Shown: positions 23,421 to 35,545, counted from the stretch's first letter. The stretch is 64,000 nucleotides of DNA from Nageia nagi (GCA_050084985.1 JBITNC010000001.1:99820001-99884000); one strand, 5' to 3'. The notes: generated by a model from the sequence alone, not told the origin. A program made the numbers and translations.

Positions 23421-26400
23421 GAATAATGAAACATCAAAGTCAAACAAAAAACAATGAACAATAACATGAAGAACGAAATGACTAAAATCAAAGTTCAAAC
23501 TCTCAAATCAATATCATATAATCATCATAAGTCTCATGTCCTAAGAGTCAAATACATTGTGATATTGATTGTTGATATTTGATACTCAGTTTCATTGGGT
23601 CCACAACATAACAGTATAAGACTACAATCATATAACAGTTTACTGTTTTTTCTAACAAGAAACACTAAAAAAGACCTAGAAAAGTAAACATCAGACACTA
23701 AAGCTTTGTCAAATGATTGAAATCTGTAAAAGACACAAATTCACTCCAAAATAGTTGATATTGCACCAGCTGTTATACAAACTTTGGTTCCAGTCAAAGT
23801 GGTTCCCAAATTGTATGAGATTGCAAAGCACATGATTAAAATTTAACATTGGGCACTCTCATAAATGTACTAAAATACACACAAGTTTGTCATACCACAG
23901 TTTTCTTTTGTTGAAACTCCTTATTTTTTTATTCCTCCAAATTCACTGAAATTGTTATTAGCCTGAGGTTTGAAGAATTAATTATTATCATTAACAGTAT
24001 TAGAATGCACTTAATTGATTGTAGACAACTATTATATTTACGCAATGAAACTTATTTCAATAGTAGAATGCAATATATGAAGAGAGTCCTTGTTGATCTT
24101 TTGGGATTAAGAGAGCCCTTTTTCATGGTTTTTTATTTATTTTTTGGTTTTTAATTTCTCAACACCATGGGATCCATCGGGCCATACCCAGAACAATCAA
24201 GGGTTGCTAAAGGCGTCTCTTTCCTGTATCCAAGAACAGCTAGACATCTCCTTTCTGTCTCCCAAACAGCTATCATATCTGGGAACACTTTCTGGTTTTG
24301 GCCAACTGTATCCTAGAATTGCTAGGGCACCACCTCCTTGGGGTAAATGCTTAAGAAAACGTTCCCCATGAGTTTCCCCGTATTCGAGAGCTTCAGGGGT
24401 TACATACACCAATCCCAAGGGAAAACACAAATCCCATGTAACCTTGTATCTAATCAAGTTGATTCATGTGGCATTGACCCATCCAATACACATATTGCCA
24501 AAAGTGTAAATTCATTATTCAATGAACTTGTATACTTCAAGTTCCCATGGTAATAAAAGAGGATTTTACCAATAGTATTGACTACATTTTTACAAATATT
24601 GACATTTTGAAATAGAATTGACTTTTAGGAACTTTGATTGTCATAAACACCATCTTGATACACATATATCAAGTTTGAGGCACAAAAACCTTCAGAAATC
24701 TTCTTTAGATACATTTATCTTGATGAACTAGCATTGTATTCATTAGAAGTTATTTGGAATGGAGATTTGTTTTTAGGATTTGACTAGAGGTAGTTTGTTG
24801 ATTTCAATGGACTTTTGAAAGTATGCCTACATCAACGTCTTAAAGCTCTTGGATTTGTATTGTTAACAATACACTATTGAATGTTAAACAATTGAGGTTG
24901 ATAAGGAATTGCATTTGCTACAAAAATATTGGATGAACAAGATTGCAAGATATGGTAGCAAAATAAAACAATTAGGTTCCATGTTTGATGATATGAGGGG
25001 TAAAAAAACCAAACGACCTACGCATGGTGGCAAGATTGAAACTAAACCTATTGTAATATCAATATAGGTGTATTTTGTGATTATGTGTGTGTACAAGTCC
25101 TATGAATGATGGCATATTTAATTTATTTGCTACTTCAATCTCTTGGTCTAGACATCAAGAGACTCCCACCTACTAATCTGCCAACCAATGATACATACTT
25201 CAGTATTAATAAGAGATTCGAGATGAGATCTACGCAGCATACCTAAAGACTACCTAAATAGAACCAAAGGAGCTTGTCGCCAAACTTGTTCCTTTACTCT
25301 TGCTTTTACCTTAAAGTAGAGAATGGATTGATCACTACCCTAAAATACAACTTGATGCAAATGTCAAATAGCCTCACATTCCCTCTAGCCCAATTACGAG
25401 TTTGATCACACTAGCTACATATTGAGACAGATCATCACATTCACGAAGACTAGCGTATTTGTAGACTTTGCAGTCTCGAAGTGTAATCCGAGGAGCATTT
25501 CATTTTCGCTTGCCCCCATCTAGCATGAGAAACATGGTAGATACGATTGCTTATTCAAAGACATCCATACACTAAAATATTGGATAAATTACGAAGATCA
25601 CAGGTACATCACCTTTTAATCAAAGAAATACTCAATCTTAGGAAAGTCCTACTAAATAACAAATTTAAGAAGAGCACTGAAATTAGACTTATCCCTTCCT
25701 TCTTCCAACCCCAAGGAGTCTTTAATCAGATTTAACATAGAAAACCCTACAATGTGCAAGGAAAAAACACACAGGACAAATGGCAGCTTCAATCTTTATT
25801 ACTTTCAAACTTTCACCGTATACAAAGACAAGGGGTCAATGCCCTTTTATAAGAAAATAGGAAGATTTCAATTAAACCCCCTCTACATGTACACCACACT
25901 TAATAATAGTCGTGCGCTTAATAATAGCCATGTGCATAATAATAGTCACATGCTATCTAATAATAGCAACTAAAAATAGTATTGTAAGACTAGAAAAGAG
26001 TGAGTGGAGGAGGATTGTCAGGGGGTGCACCACCACATTGTTGCACCCATGTACCACCATGCAAAAGAACATCAAAGATCTAAATATTGACTTCACCTCC
26101 TAAAAATCAACTCCAACAAAAACTTAGGATGGCATCGAACACTCGTATCATTTGCTACTTCTCAGCCTTGAATGTTGGAAGCAATCATTAACTCGTAGAT
26201 TTCATAGATTTGGAGATTTTTCTAGTGCTAGTTGTGGGTTTCCTGTTTTGCATTGCTCATGTGTTTATTTACTCTACTTTCTTTGTAGTTGCGCTAGGCA
26301 CTCCCATTACCTTGTAAATGTCTTTTCCTACAATCCCATTTGACCATTTTGGTCACCAACAAACATTGACATATTTCTATTTTTATGGTTGTGTGATGGA

Positions 26401-27011
26401 TATATAGACTTGATGCAATGCATTAGAGATGCCTTATTTCAATCAATGTCAATGGAGAGTTGCCCACAAGCCATGGTTTGATAATGGTCTTATCTAATAT
26501 CAGATCAATCGGGTTTTTGTAGTTAAAATTTTTGGAGTATATGGAAGATGAATAGCTCAAGGCTAATGTTTCTTAATTGCTTACAAGTATCAAGTGGATG
26601 ACCTTTATTACAATAAATGTTTAATGTAACATCTATACACATTCAATAATGTTAAATTATTTATTTCCAAAATTGTTAAAGAAATTAACTAAGATGATTT
26701 TGAGAAACAATAGAAGTTAAGAAACTTTCACTGAAGGTATACAATTCCAATGTTTTTTACTTAAATTTTCCATGATAATCTTATAAATGGACTTAAATAT
26801 ATTGAAAGGAGATATTTGTATGAAACGAAACTAAGCTTGAAATACTCATATTTTGCAGCTATGGCTTTTAACTTTTCAATTTAAATTCAGCTTGTAAAGC
26901 ATGCTCAAAGCATGTGGAGAACACACACTTCGCTTGTATTTAAATTCAAATAATTACTTATGACCTATTTTAGATAATAAAATATCCACATAAAGTTGGA
27001 ATGACAATTAC
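23421..27011. other. No gene recognised (would be intron 2 of the ALB3-like gene)
   Basis: Lies downstream of ALB3-like exon 2 on the minus strand. I looked for the next exon (the segment starting Val-Glu-Ser-Thr-Leu-Ala-Met-Gln) and did not find it here or at lower coordinates. A GC-richer patch at 24150-24450 and a TAATAATAG short repeat at 25905-25970 are present. ORFs at 24144, 25547 and 26152 show no domain. Confidence 0.4.
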
Positions 27012-27122
27012 CTGTTGTTTGGTTAAGGGAAACGTAGCTATTTTTACAAGCACTGTGAGCATGATAATTGCAAAGCCGTATGCATATGGAACATGCAACG
27101 CTGTAAGTCCATCCTTCAAGAC
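27012..27122 (-). CDS. ALB3: ALB3-like thylakoid insertase, exon 2
   Basis: 37 codons, phase 0 on both sides. Preceded on the minus strand by TTAATTTTATAG (acceptor) and followed by GTAATTGTC (donor). The translation opens VLKDGLTALHVPYAYGFAII and ends IATFPLTKQQ. This is the start of the conserved Oxa1/YidC/Alb3 membrane core: the first transmembrane helix after the 'HVPY.YG.AI' motif and the 'PLT..Q' turn. It continues exactly from the end of exon 1 at 40893 (GFLK then VLKDG). Known role of the family: insertion of light-harvesting chlorophyll proteins into thylakoids with cpSRP/cpFtsY. No later exon was found in the window, so the gene either continues beyond coordinate 1 or is truncated. 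Confidence 0.9.
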
Positions 27123-27556
27123 CTATAAAATTAATAAAATAAGTGATTAGATCACAAAAGCTTCAACATCATTAATCAGCTTCTTGATGAGGCAACCTCA
27201 TTTGAAAATGGTCACTTTAAGAAAAATAATATAACTGGATACAACTAAGAAACCTATAAATAAGCATGACATCAATTGGTCTTTGTTCTTATGTGTTCTT
27301 ATTCCCTTAAGAATCCATGTTAACTTTTCTAAGATTCCCACTAACTTATTTGCTTTTCCTGAAAATATTGCTTGCAAAATAGTTTATACTAACATAAACC
27401 CATGCAATTCTCTCGATAAATGACTTTAATAACAATAATAAGGCATATTTGCCAAATGTTTGTCTCATGCAGAGGTGATACATGTACTTGGGTGTAGAAT
27501 GAAAGCTGTCATGTTAATGTCCAAAAATGACAAAACAAATACCAATGTCATTACCA

Positions 27557-28047
27557 TGTTGAATATTTTACATCATTTAGTAGGTTAGTTTCTAAGGTTT
27601 TGATCCTAGTCCTATAGTTAGTACGATTTCGTATTAGTTAAAAATTAAAATTAATTTTTTTTCTGGTAGTCTATCCTCTCAGATTTATACCTTGGAATTA
27701 GATTTCATGTCTATGCGGTTCTCTTCCATCAAAGTCATTAGGGAGTCGCACCCGGCCACATCCACACCAACTGGAAACCATCAACTGGATTTAGCATATC
27801 AACATCATGTGAAAGGGGAGAGTTTTGAACCTGGGACCTCCTTTTTTCCACTTAAGAGTTTAAACACCCACTTAGCTCTCCAACTCCCCTCACATGATTT
27901 GATGTTAAAATTAATTTTAGGTAGTTGATATGTGCAGAGAAGTTAAGGTATGTTAGAGATGATAGCTACATTACAAACCACTATGGCTTTCTTTGTACTA
28001 TTTAAATAAATGATATGGATACAATCATCATTGAACAGCATTTATCA
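27557..28047 (+). repeat. Copia element 5' LTR, carrying a SINE
   Basis: Begins TGTTGAATATTTTACATC and ends CATTTATCA. It is longer than its partner because a 246-bp SINE plus target duplication sits inside. Confidence 0.7.
27659..27904 (-). mobile_element. tRNA-derived SINE with 14-bp target duplication
   Basis: The insert is flanked by perfect TTAAAATTAATTTT duplications at 27645-27658 and 27905-27918. Read on the minus strand it has an A-box-like GAGCTAAGTGG, then about 37 nt later a B-box-like GGTTCAAAAC, the spacing of a tRNA-type pol III promoter, and it ends in a short A-run next to the target duplication. Length (about 246 bp), promoter at the head and A-tail are as expected for a plant SINE. 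The family cannot be named from the sequence alone. Confidence 0.8.
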
Positions 28048-28104
28048 ATATTTGATATCAGTGCCAGCAACATCAATATTTGATATCAGTGCCAGCAACA
28101 TCAA
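28048..28104 (+). promoter_or_regulatory. Duplicated primer-binding site
   Basis: A 28-bp segment containing TTGATATCAGTGCCAGCAAC occurs twice in direct tandem just after the 5' LTR. It resembles the initiator-tRNA-Met primer site TGGTATCAGAGC with two or three substitutions. Confidence 0.65.
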
Positions 28105-29337
28105 AAATATACCATTTTCTCACTCTGAATATCTTTTAACCCATCAGCTTGTGCGTACTAGTATTCTAATTTTATCGATTCTTTATTTCCAGTTTCAAAG
28201 GTTCTTGAAAAGCATCTCCTGCTGGTGAGCCTCCATCTTGAAGAGCATGGGCAACAATCAGATCTCCACAGGCTGAGACAAGAATGGATTAAGTAGGCAA
28301 GTATGTAGTTAATGTTTTGGAGGTTGCTTTGTTCTAAAATATAATTTCATGTGTTGTTCATAATATAAAGTTCATGAAGCCGTTTCTTGAAGATTGCTTG
28401 CTCCAGCTCATGTTTGCTGCAGTGAAGCATGTCTTTATTCTTCCTGAATTTGTGTTCTCATGGTTGAAGTAAACTGTGCATGATTTGCTGCTATTTAAAG
28501 TGTCTGTATTTGACTGCTGCTGTAAATTTATTCAGGTGAGACTAACACCCAATCAAGCTGTTTCATTTTGTGCAGTGCTGGTTACAGTTATTTTCCGGTT
28601 TAGGCAGTAAAGATGTAAAAAATGCATTTGGTGAAAAAATGAAATGTTATGCTCAGTGGTTAGTTTCTTAATTCTGCCTAAGTGTTGACGGCTGATTGTC
28701 TACCAATACCCTGCAAATGTTTATGTAGGAGTTGATAAATGCTGATGCTAGTTTAGTCTTGTCCCGCATGCATTCTACCATTAGTGGATTTCTCCCTCTG
28801 AGGAACACGAGGATTTCTGAGACTTAGAAGTTGTTTTTGAGAGGATGTAAACCAGTGTTGTATTGCTGTTGAGCTTCTAATTCCCTCTGCTAGTGTGGAA
28901 GTTTCCTGTTTTTTCTCAGTAATCTTTGATTCTTCTCAACAAGAATGCGCCATCTGTATCATGCTAGGTGAACTTGACCTTGAAGTGAATGTTTAGTCGC
29001 CTGGCATATGCATGTTCTCTGTTTGCTTGCTGCTTCCTTACATCAAAGACTCCCACAAGCTAAGCAAAGGAAGCCTTCACATGGATGGGTAATGTGGCTG
29101 GAAGATAACAACTAAACAAAGGAAGAGAGAACTGAAAACTAGACATTTCTTCTGCATGACTCAACAGCACTGGTAGCAGAGTAGAATTGATTGATTTTAA
29201 ATTAGCAATGATGAGATGGGTATGTCAAAGAAATTAGATGTGTGTATCTCATACACATTTTGGGAGATATTTTCTTAAGAGGAAGTGGATGTTTAGTTTT
29301 TTAGTTATATATAAAGGAAGCATAAAGATGTGATCAA
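28105..29337. other. Unassigned interior of Copia remnant
   Basis: No open frame longer than about 70 codons and no recognisable domain. Base composition is closer to transcribed non-coding DNA than to the AT-rich flanks, but I cannot assign it. Confidence 0.4.
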
Positions 29338-29840
29338 TGTTAGAATTTGTAATGTAATATTGTGTAATATTTCTTTTTAATGTAAATTCATGTAATGCTT
29401 AAAGTATCTTTAGATACCTTAAAGCATTAACATTAAGGGAATAAAAGTAGGAAAGGGATTAAAAATAGAAAAAAGATTAAATATAGAAAGGGAGTTAAAT
29501 ATAGACATATCTTTAACCTTACCCTTGGGTTAAAGGGAGGTTAAAAAGTGGGTTTCTTCTTATAAATAAAAGAGGTATCCCACCCTCTCATATTGTACAA
29601 TTTGGATGCAAGCTTTGCTATAGGTTTAGGGTTTGGAGAGAGAGGAGAGATTCTGTAAGAGAGCTCCTTGAGAATAAGAAAATCTTAGTTAGTGGATGTA
29701 CTCCCAAGGAGAGAGGAACCATTTTATATCTTGTGTTCATTGTGAGATTGGTTTGTGTTATTGTGCTATTGTGTTGATGTTGTGAGTGTCTTCTTGAGAT
29801 CTTGGTAGATTAGAAGTTAATTCAGAAAGGGTTAATTTCA
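29338..29840 (+). mobile_element. Solo LTR, family T (copy 1)
   Basis: Starts TGTTAGAATTTGTAATG and ends AATTTCA, with TCAA on both sides. It matches 51777-52264 over TGTTAGAATTTGTAATG, 'ACCTTACCCTTGGGTTAAAG', a TATAAATA box (29561), 'GTGGATGTACTCCCAAGGAG' and 'AGAGGAACCA'. No internal region accompanies it. Confidence 0.75.
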
Positions 29841-30054
29841 TCAATCAAGAAGGTGCGTTTTGCAACCCTATGATCAAGGAGGAGATTTATTTGGCACCTG
29901 ATTCGTGAATTTTATCACTAAACAGTTTACAAGTCGTGTTTTTCCACATGGCAAGTTAAGATTCAGTTCACTCATATAAATTGAGATTTATGGGATGCAG
30001 CTAGTGTTGATACTGTAAAGCCACAAGACGTTGATATTGCTATTAAGTGGTCTG

Positions 30055-30740
30055 CCAAAGATTAAAAATCAACAGCAATGAATGGACTTGATTTATCAGA
30101 TGCCTACCTGAATAGCATTGATCTGTCCTAGAATTCAAAGGAGATATGAGATACTCCCAGTACATTGTTCGGATCACAATCATCTAGTACAAATATACTA
30201 TAAACATAAGCTCTTTGGCTTAAAGATGGAACAAGGCTCTAACATGGTTCAACATATCAATAAATTCAAGTCTATTTAAAATCAATTTGTAGATATAAAT
30301 GCAACAATCAATGATAATAATGCAAAAGCAATTTTATGAAATAATATGCCTTCTAGTTTTGCCAGTGCAGTGTCAAATAAGATCAATGCAAAACTAGAGG
30401 ATATGAGATTTTTGTTGATTGAGAAAGATAATCTTGTTAAAATAAGTTATATGATTATTGAAGAAATTGCCTTGCTTGTTAAGATGAAATTGAATCTCTC
30501 TCCATCAATGCAAATTCAAGAAACAGTTTTTTTATGTGTTGTACTGATACAACGTGGGCTCACCATGATGGATTTTCAACAAAGAGCCAAAGATTTACCA
30601 GATAGATCATTTGAAGGATATCAGTAAAGACAAAAGACAAAGTGGTTCGTGCAGAGATAATTGCAGAAGATAGCAATGAAGATGGAACAGAAAATGACGA
30701 TGAAAATATATCACCCACCAGTAAAAGTGGTAATGATTTT
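30055..30740 (+). pseudogene. Copia gag (UBN2-type) remnant
   Basis: Broken frames give 'TLFGSQSSS', 'LFGLKMEQGSNMVQHINKFK' and, from 30346, MPSSFASAVSNKINAKLED. This is the order of Copia gag (…L..LK…G.S...H...F…, then 'LP.S%…'). A Lys/Glu-rich tail and stops follow. It lies between the two LTRs described above, same strand. Confidence 0.7.
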
Positions 30741-31239
30741 GTCATGACTGATTATTAATTTGAAAAGTAGTGATGTGATCAGAAACTGTTAACTTTGTTT
30801 TCAATTCCTGTAACTTGCAGTGGACTGTAGTATCTATCCCTGTTCACATATCGGCTTTTTTTTGGCCAATTGTAGATTGTATACCAATTCACTAGAGGAA
30901 TTTTTGTGGACAGTTGAGTATGTCCCTTTTAAGAAATCCATACTGTAGAGTGTGTTTCTGTCCATAGATAATATTGTATTGAACTGTTGAGTGTGTCCCT
31001 CTTCACTGATGATGATGATCTTGTTCAGTAGACTAAAAAGTGTATATACCAGTCTGCCAATATTTTTCAGGTTGTGTGTGTGTCCCAGTCGACATATGAT
31101 GTTTTCAAGTGAACTGTTGAATATTTCCAGGTTCATTGGTCATAAGAGTGTTGTTGTGTCCTTTGAAGTGTAATGAATGTCCTAGTCCATATGTTTGTCC
31201 AACGCCTGTTTTTAGCTTCTGATGTAATAAAGTGGGCAA

Positions 31240-31472
31240 CGTTGGATATATTAGATCATTTAGCTGATTAATATAGATTTAGGTTCTAGACCTGTAGTTA
31301 GGACAATTTTGTATCAGTTAAATCTTAAAAATAATATTAAGAAGTTAACATGTGTAAGGAAGTTAGAATTTGTGAAGAGATGGTCAGCATATAACCGAAC
31401 CATGTCTACTGCTTCCTTTGTACTATTTAAACAAATGATATGAATACAATCATCACTGAACAGCCTTTGTCA
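31240..31472 (+). repeat. Copia element 3' LTR
   Basis: Begins CGTTGGATATATTAG (TG start mutated to CG) and ends CCTTTGTCA. Aligns with 27557-28047 minus the SINE. A purine-rich AAAGTGGGCAA directly precedes it as a polypurine tract would. Confidence 0.65.
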
Positions 31473-31507
31473 ATATACAAAACAGTATTTCTGAAGTCTG
31501 ACAATTG

Positions 31508-31524
31508 CATGTCCATGTCCATGT

Positions 31525-31558
<34 letters not shown>
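31508..31558. repeat. (GTCCAT)3 and (AT)n microsatellite
   Basis: Three GTCCAT units followed by about 16 AT dinucleotides. Confidence 0.9.
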
Positions 31559-31561
<3 letters not shown>

Positions 31562-31874
31562 CCTAGTCACTTAAAGGAAGGCAAGGGTATCAAGTAGACT
31601 ATAATTGTATTAAGTAAAAACCATCATATCTATTAATATCATAGCAATTGTTGTTTGTGAGCAATAACAACCTCAGGAATTGGACTGAAGTTGGTGCACA
31701 TTTGATCAGCAAATCAAAACAAGGGCAGCACAACATGTCTCCATCCCATATGATTCCATGAATATAAGACTAAAGTAGATGATCAAATGCAGTATTACAT
31801 GTAAATATTAAATATGCCATATTACATGCAAATATTGAACTAAGGGTAGCAGATTTGATGGGGATTAGGACGTG

Positions 31875-32345
31875 TGTGATGTTCCCTTTTAGAAGACATT
31901 CTTTTTAAGGGTAGTTTTGTCGTTAGGAATATTTATTTATTAGTTGCATGTGTACTTAGGCATCATTGTAACCTGGGATAGTAGACATATGCATCCCATG
32001 GACCAATTGTGAGCCCCAAAGTGGGATGTAGCCCTGGCTAGACTTTGGCTAAGGATGCAAACCCTTAGTCATACCAGCTTTGTAGCTCAGATCCGGGCGT
32101 TAAAGGCCCTAGCAAGGTGACATCAGCATTTGGAGAGTGTATGCCCTAGATTTGATCCATTGAGCCAAACGTCAACCCTCTTGGGCCTATTTGGTTGTAT
32201 CTTGATCCATCATTGATATAATTTGAGACGTTGGCATTATTCTCTCAATTTGGCTTGTGCATTGGATAATTTGTGGCATGATTTTATTTTTTTAGCTCAT
32301 TTCCTGAATTATTGTTTGATTCGTTATTAATTTGGAATCATCACA
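31875..32345 (+). repeat. Chromovirus 5' LTR (471 bp, internally deleted)
   Basis: Starts TGTGATGTTCCC and ends GGAATCATCACA. Compared with the 3' LTR it lacks about 310 bp (the segment corresponding to 38620-38930), the break lying in GTGGGATGT|AGCCCTGGC. Confidence 0.9.
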
Positions 32346-32346
32346 G

Positions 32347-32358
32347 TGGTATCAGAGC
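32347..32358 (+). promoter_or_regulatory. Primer-binding site, initiator tRNA-Met
   Basis: TGGTATCAGAGC, one base after the LTR end; identical to the standard initiator-Met primer site of plant chromoviruses. Confidence 0.95.
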
Positions 32359-32374
32359 TTGATCCTACCATCCT

Positions 32375-34345
32375 ATGAAGATTGAAGGAAGCAAGACATT
32401 CAGATCAGCAATCAGTATGGAGAAGATTGAGGCTACAATACAGGTGATGCGGAAATACTCAAGGAGTAGGTCCATTAGGACGTTTTGCAAGGAGCATGTG
32501 ATTTGCAAGGGGAAAAGGGTTGTGCACCAAGCATTTCTGGTCAATCACCACAACGTCCGCCTCCACCACCATGGCCGCATGACACTTTGGATCAGATCTA
32601 CCAAAGGAATCCTAAAACATTCAAAAGTGTAATACCCTTTTTACAAATATTCTATTTATGTACGTATTTGTCAGGATAGAGTTCGCCACAGGTTGTCCAT
32701 ATCGTGGCCACCCATGGAAATCTAGAAACATCTCCATATTGACCGCTTGAGATGTGACGTCCCACTCCTTGAGATAGGAGTTAATTATTGATTATATTTA
32801 GGTGTGAGCTTAGAAATTAATAATAGATTTAGTATGTTTTATGGGGGCCACTTGTATGAATTGTAATACATGATTCCAAGGCAATTAATAATTGTAAATG
32901 CAATATTAGTCTCCAATAATGAGGCGTTGCATATCTAGCCATTGGATCTTGTAATTCTTGGCATCCCTAGGCTATCATTGGACTTGGGGGTTAGAGTGAT
33001 GACTTCTAAGTGAGATCCGGACAGAGCAAATGTATAAATAAACATTGGAGCCTTATTACTGGATATACATTGATTATTATTACTTCTACATAGTCCAGAG
33101 GACAACAAGTCTTAGCGGTGCTAAGCAACCTTTCCTAGGCGCAGCGTCTAGAGGGCATTCAAGCTGAGGGATCCTGTCTATCTACGGCACTGGTGTAGCA
33201 CCTTTGCCCATCTAATGGTATTTTGAGGTATTGCTTCTACCTTCGATGGTTATCCAGAATCTGAGGAGGGCCCCTTCAATGGGGAGGATTCTTATTATGA
33301 GGAGGCGTATTGTCCCATGGTTCCAAAGTATTTGCAGAGTGAGAGCAAACATTGTGTTGTGCCCTAGTTGGCTCCTAAGAGGCCAACATCAACCCTTCTG
33401 GGCTTGGTATTGTATTCATTGAGCATTGAGCATTATATATATTGCCAAGGGCATTGGATCTCATCATTTGTATTGTCTATGTCATTCTTGTGCAAGCGTT
33501 GGATTACTATAGTCGTGTATACTTGTATTGGCCAAACGTTGGCATTATTGTATAGTTAATGCTTGTCTTTGATGTCCTAGCTCCAACGTTGGCTTTGTAG
33601 TGTTGTTTATGCAATTTTTGAATGCCCTAGATCAGATGTTAGGTTTGGATTATTATAATGTGCTAATTTGTGCTTGAGATTGCATTTTTGGATCATCACA
33701 AAAAGAGAGGTCAGCTCTTAGGATAACTGAAAGATCTTAAGCCAGAAGACCCCGAAGCCACACAAAGCGCATGGAGAGATTAAGGGTTTGGACAAAATCC
33801 CTAAATTCAGCAAAGAAGGCAAGCCAACGGCTAGGGTTTGGATGCATAAATTGAGGACCTTCTTTGCCCTCAATCGAATAACAGAAGAGGACTCCGTCCA
33901 TATCGCCATCATGCATTTGGAAGGGGTAGCGCATGAATGGTGGCACCATGGAGAGGATACCTAGGATCATAGCTTCATTTCCATTTTTGACGAGTTCAGT
34001 CAACGAATCCTGGATCATTTTCATCTAAGGGATGAGGGAAAATACTTCATGGATCTGGTAGTTGTTAAGAAATGGGAGGAATTGATTCATACATCCTGGA
34101 GTTTCAGAAAAAATTGACATGGTCACCCACGTTTCCCAGAAGGAGTTGATGTCTTTATTTGTGAAGGGACTAACGGAGTCATTGAGGAGTCTCACCAAGG
34201 CTTTCTCATCATTTTCACTCAATGAGTCTATCCAAAGAGCATTGTTGTTGGAGGAGGCTTCTAGGCTTAAGACATTTGCACAAGGTGATGAGAAAGAACG
34301 CCATGCACCAAGCCAAAATAGAAAACACTACAACCAGATCGGGAG
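32375..34345 (+). pseudogene. Chromovirus gag, split by solo LTR S2
   Basis: N-terminal part to 32627 contains SGQSPQRPPPPPWPHDTLD and IYQRNPKTFK, typical of plant chromovirus gag. After S2 the gag core follows (33765-34020): WMHKLRTFFALN, HIAIMHLEGVAHEWW and FDEFSQRILDHF match the 'A..WL..ME..F', 'L.G.A..WW' and 'F...F..RF' positions of retrotransposon gag. Stops and frameshifts are frequent. Solo LTR S3 follows directly, and no CCHC knuckle was seen. Confidence 0.85.
32628..33700 (+). mobile_element. Solo LTR S2 (1,073 bp), TSD AAAAG
   Basis: Starts TGTAATACCC and ends GGATCATCACA. AAAAG lies on both sides (32623-32627 and 33701-33705). Same family as S1 and S3, and its ends are related to the chromovirus LTR. 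It interrupts the gag of the host element. Confidence 0.95.
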
Positions 34346-34349
34346 TAAG

Positions 34350-35453
34350 TGTGATGTCCCCCTTGCATGATTATAATTAATTGTGGAATCCAACGGATTC
34401 CTCTTGTAATATATTTTATTATTGCATTGTACTTTCATGTTGTAACTTGGGATAGAAGAGTTAATGGGTCAATGGACCCCACTATGAGCCCCAAGTGGAA
34501 TGTCTCCCTCCCAAGCATAGAATACGTGTTTTATTATACTTGGAGATCCCGATCTTGATCCCAGGTCTGTTTTACACTTAAGTGGATGGATGAGCACTTG
34601 CATACATGCGCCAACCTTGGGGAGACTCCTAGACCCCCACGTTGGCCCATTACGACACCTAGACCCCAAGCATCGTTCCTAGACCCACGTTGGGCATGTG
34701 TGACCCCTAGGCACCCACATTGGGAATTCTGGGCCCCTAGGAGGCTAATGTTGGGATTAAGGAGTCGGGTGATGACTCCAAGGTGAGATCCAGATAGATT
34801 TGAGTGTATAAAAAGGCATTGGAGCCTCATTGTTGGATATACCTAATTATTATTATACTTCATATCGTCTAGAGGACAACAAGACTTAGCAGTACTAAGC
34901 AATCCCCTAGGTGCAGCATCTAGGAGGGTTATTAGGCTGCAGCATTGGTGTAGCACCCTTGCCCATCCGATGGTATTTCGACTTTGAGCTTCTGCCATTC
35001 AGTTGGCCGCTAGGATCAAAGGAGGGCTCCTTCGGTGGAGAGGATTCAGGTTCTGAGGGAGCAAGGTTGTCCCATGGTTCTACTTGTCCGTCCAGCATTG
35101 AGGATACACGACTTGCCCTAGTTGGCTCCCTGGAGGCCAATGTCCAACTCTAGGAGCTTGGTATTATATTGTTGTTCATTTCATATCTTCTATACAGTCG
35201 TTGGGCACTTGGATCTCATATTCGTGTTGTGCATACTTGTCTATTGGCATCGTTGGATTACTTTTGCATGTATGTGTATGTACAAGCTAGACGTTGGCAT
35301 TTGTATGTTAATTAAACTTGTATCTGGTGCCCTAACCCTAACGTTGGCATATTGAGGGTTTGTATGCTTGTAATTGCTCTTCTAGACCAGACATTGGGTG
35401 CATACTTGTGTTTTGGGTTTAATTGCACTTGAGTTGTGTTTTGGATCCTTATA
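34350..35453 (+). mobile_element. Solo LTR S3 (1,104 bp), TSD GTAAG
   Basis: Starts TGTGATGTCCCCCTTGCATG and ends GGATCCTTATA. GTAAG lies on both sides (34345-34349 and 35454-35458). Shares 'GGACCCCACTATGAGCCCCA', 'CTAGAGGACAACAAGACTTA' and 'CATCCGATGGTATTT'-type blocks with S1/S2. Frames of 66-98 codons here are not genes. Confidence 0.95.
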
Positions 35454-35545
35454 GTAAGCGGGTAGAATAGCCAGATCCGAAGGGCACACTGTTGTAGTAG
35501 AAAAAGAGGGGTGAAAGGAAAATTTCTCTGAAAGGGAGAACAACT

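Larger units (their letters stand above)
27557..31472 (+). mobile_element. Decayed Copia-type LTR retrotransposon
   Basis: Two related LTRs (27557-28047 and 31240-31472) share CATCATTTAG/GATCATTTAG, 'GACCTGTAGTTAGGAC'-like, 'CTTTGTACTATTTAAA.AAATGATATG' and 'ATACAATCATCA.TGAACAGC' blocks. An initiator-Met-type primer site follows the first, a gag remnant lies at 30.05-30.74 kb, and a purine-rich AAAGTGGGCAA precedes the second. Pol is absent; the interior 28110-30040 holds unassigned sequence and a solo LTR. No matching target duplication was found. Confidence 0.75.

Noticed and set aside
23187-23498. 103-codon minus-strand ORF rich in Asn/Leu/Phe
   Set aside because: Created by the AT-rich tandem repeat at 23175-23420.
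27659-27904. A functional tRNA gene
   Set aside because: A and B boxes are tRNA-like but there is no foldable acceptor stem or anticodon arm; the target duplication and A-run indicate a SINE.
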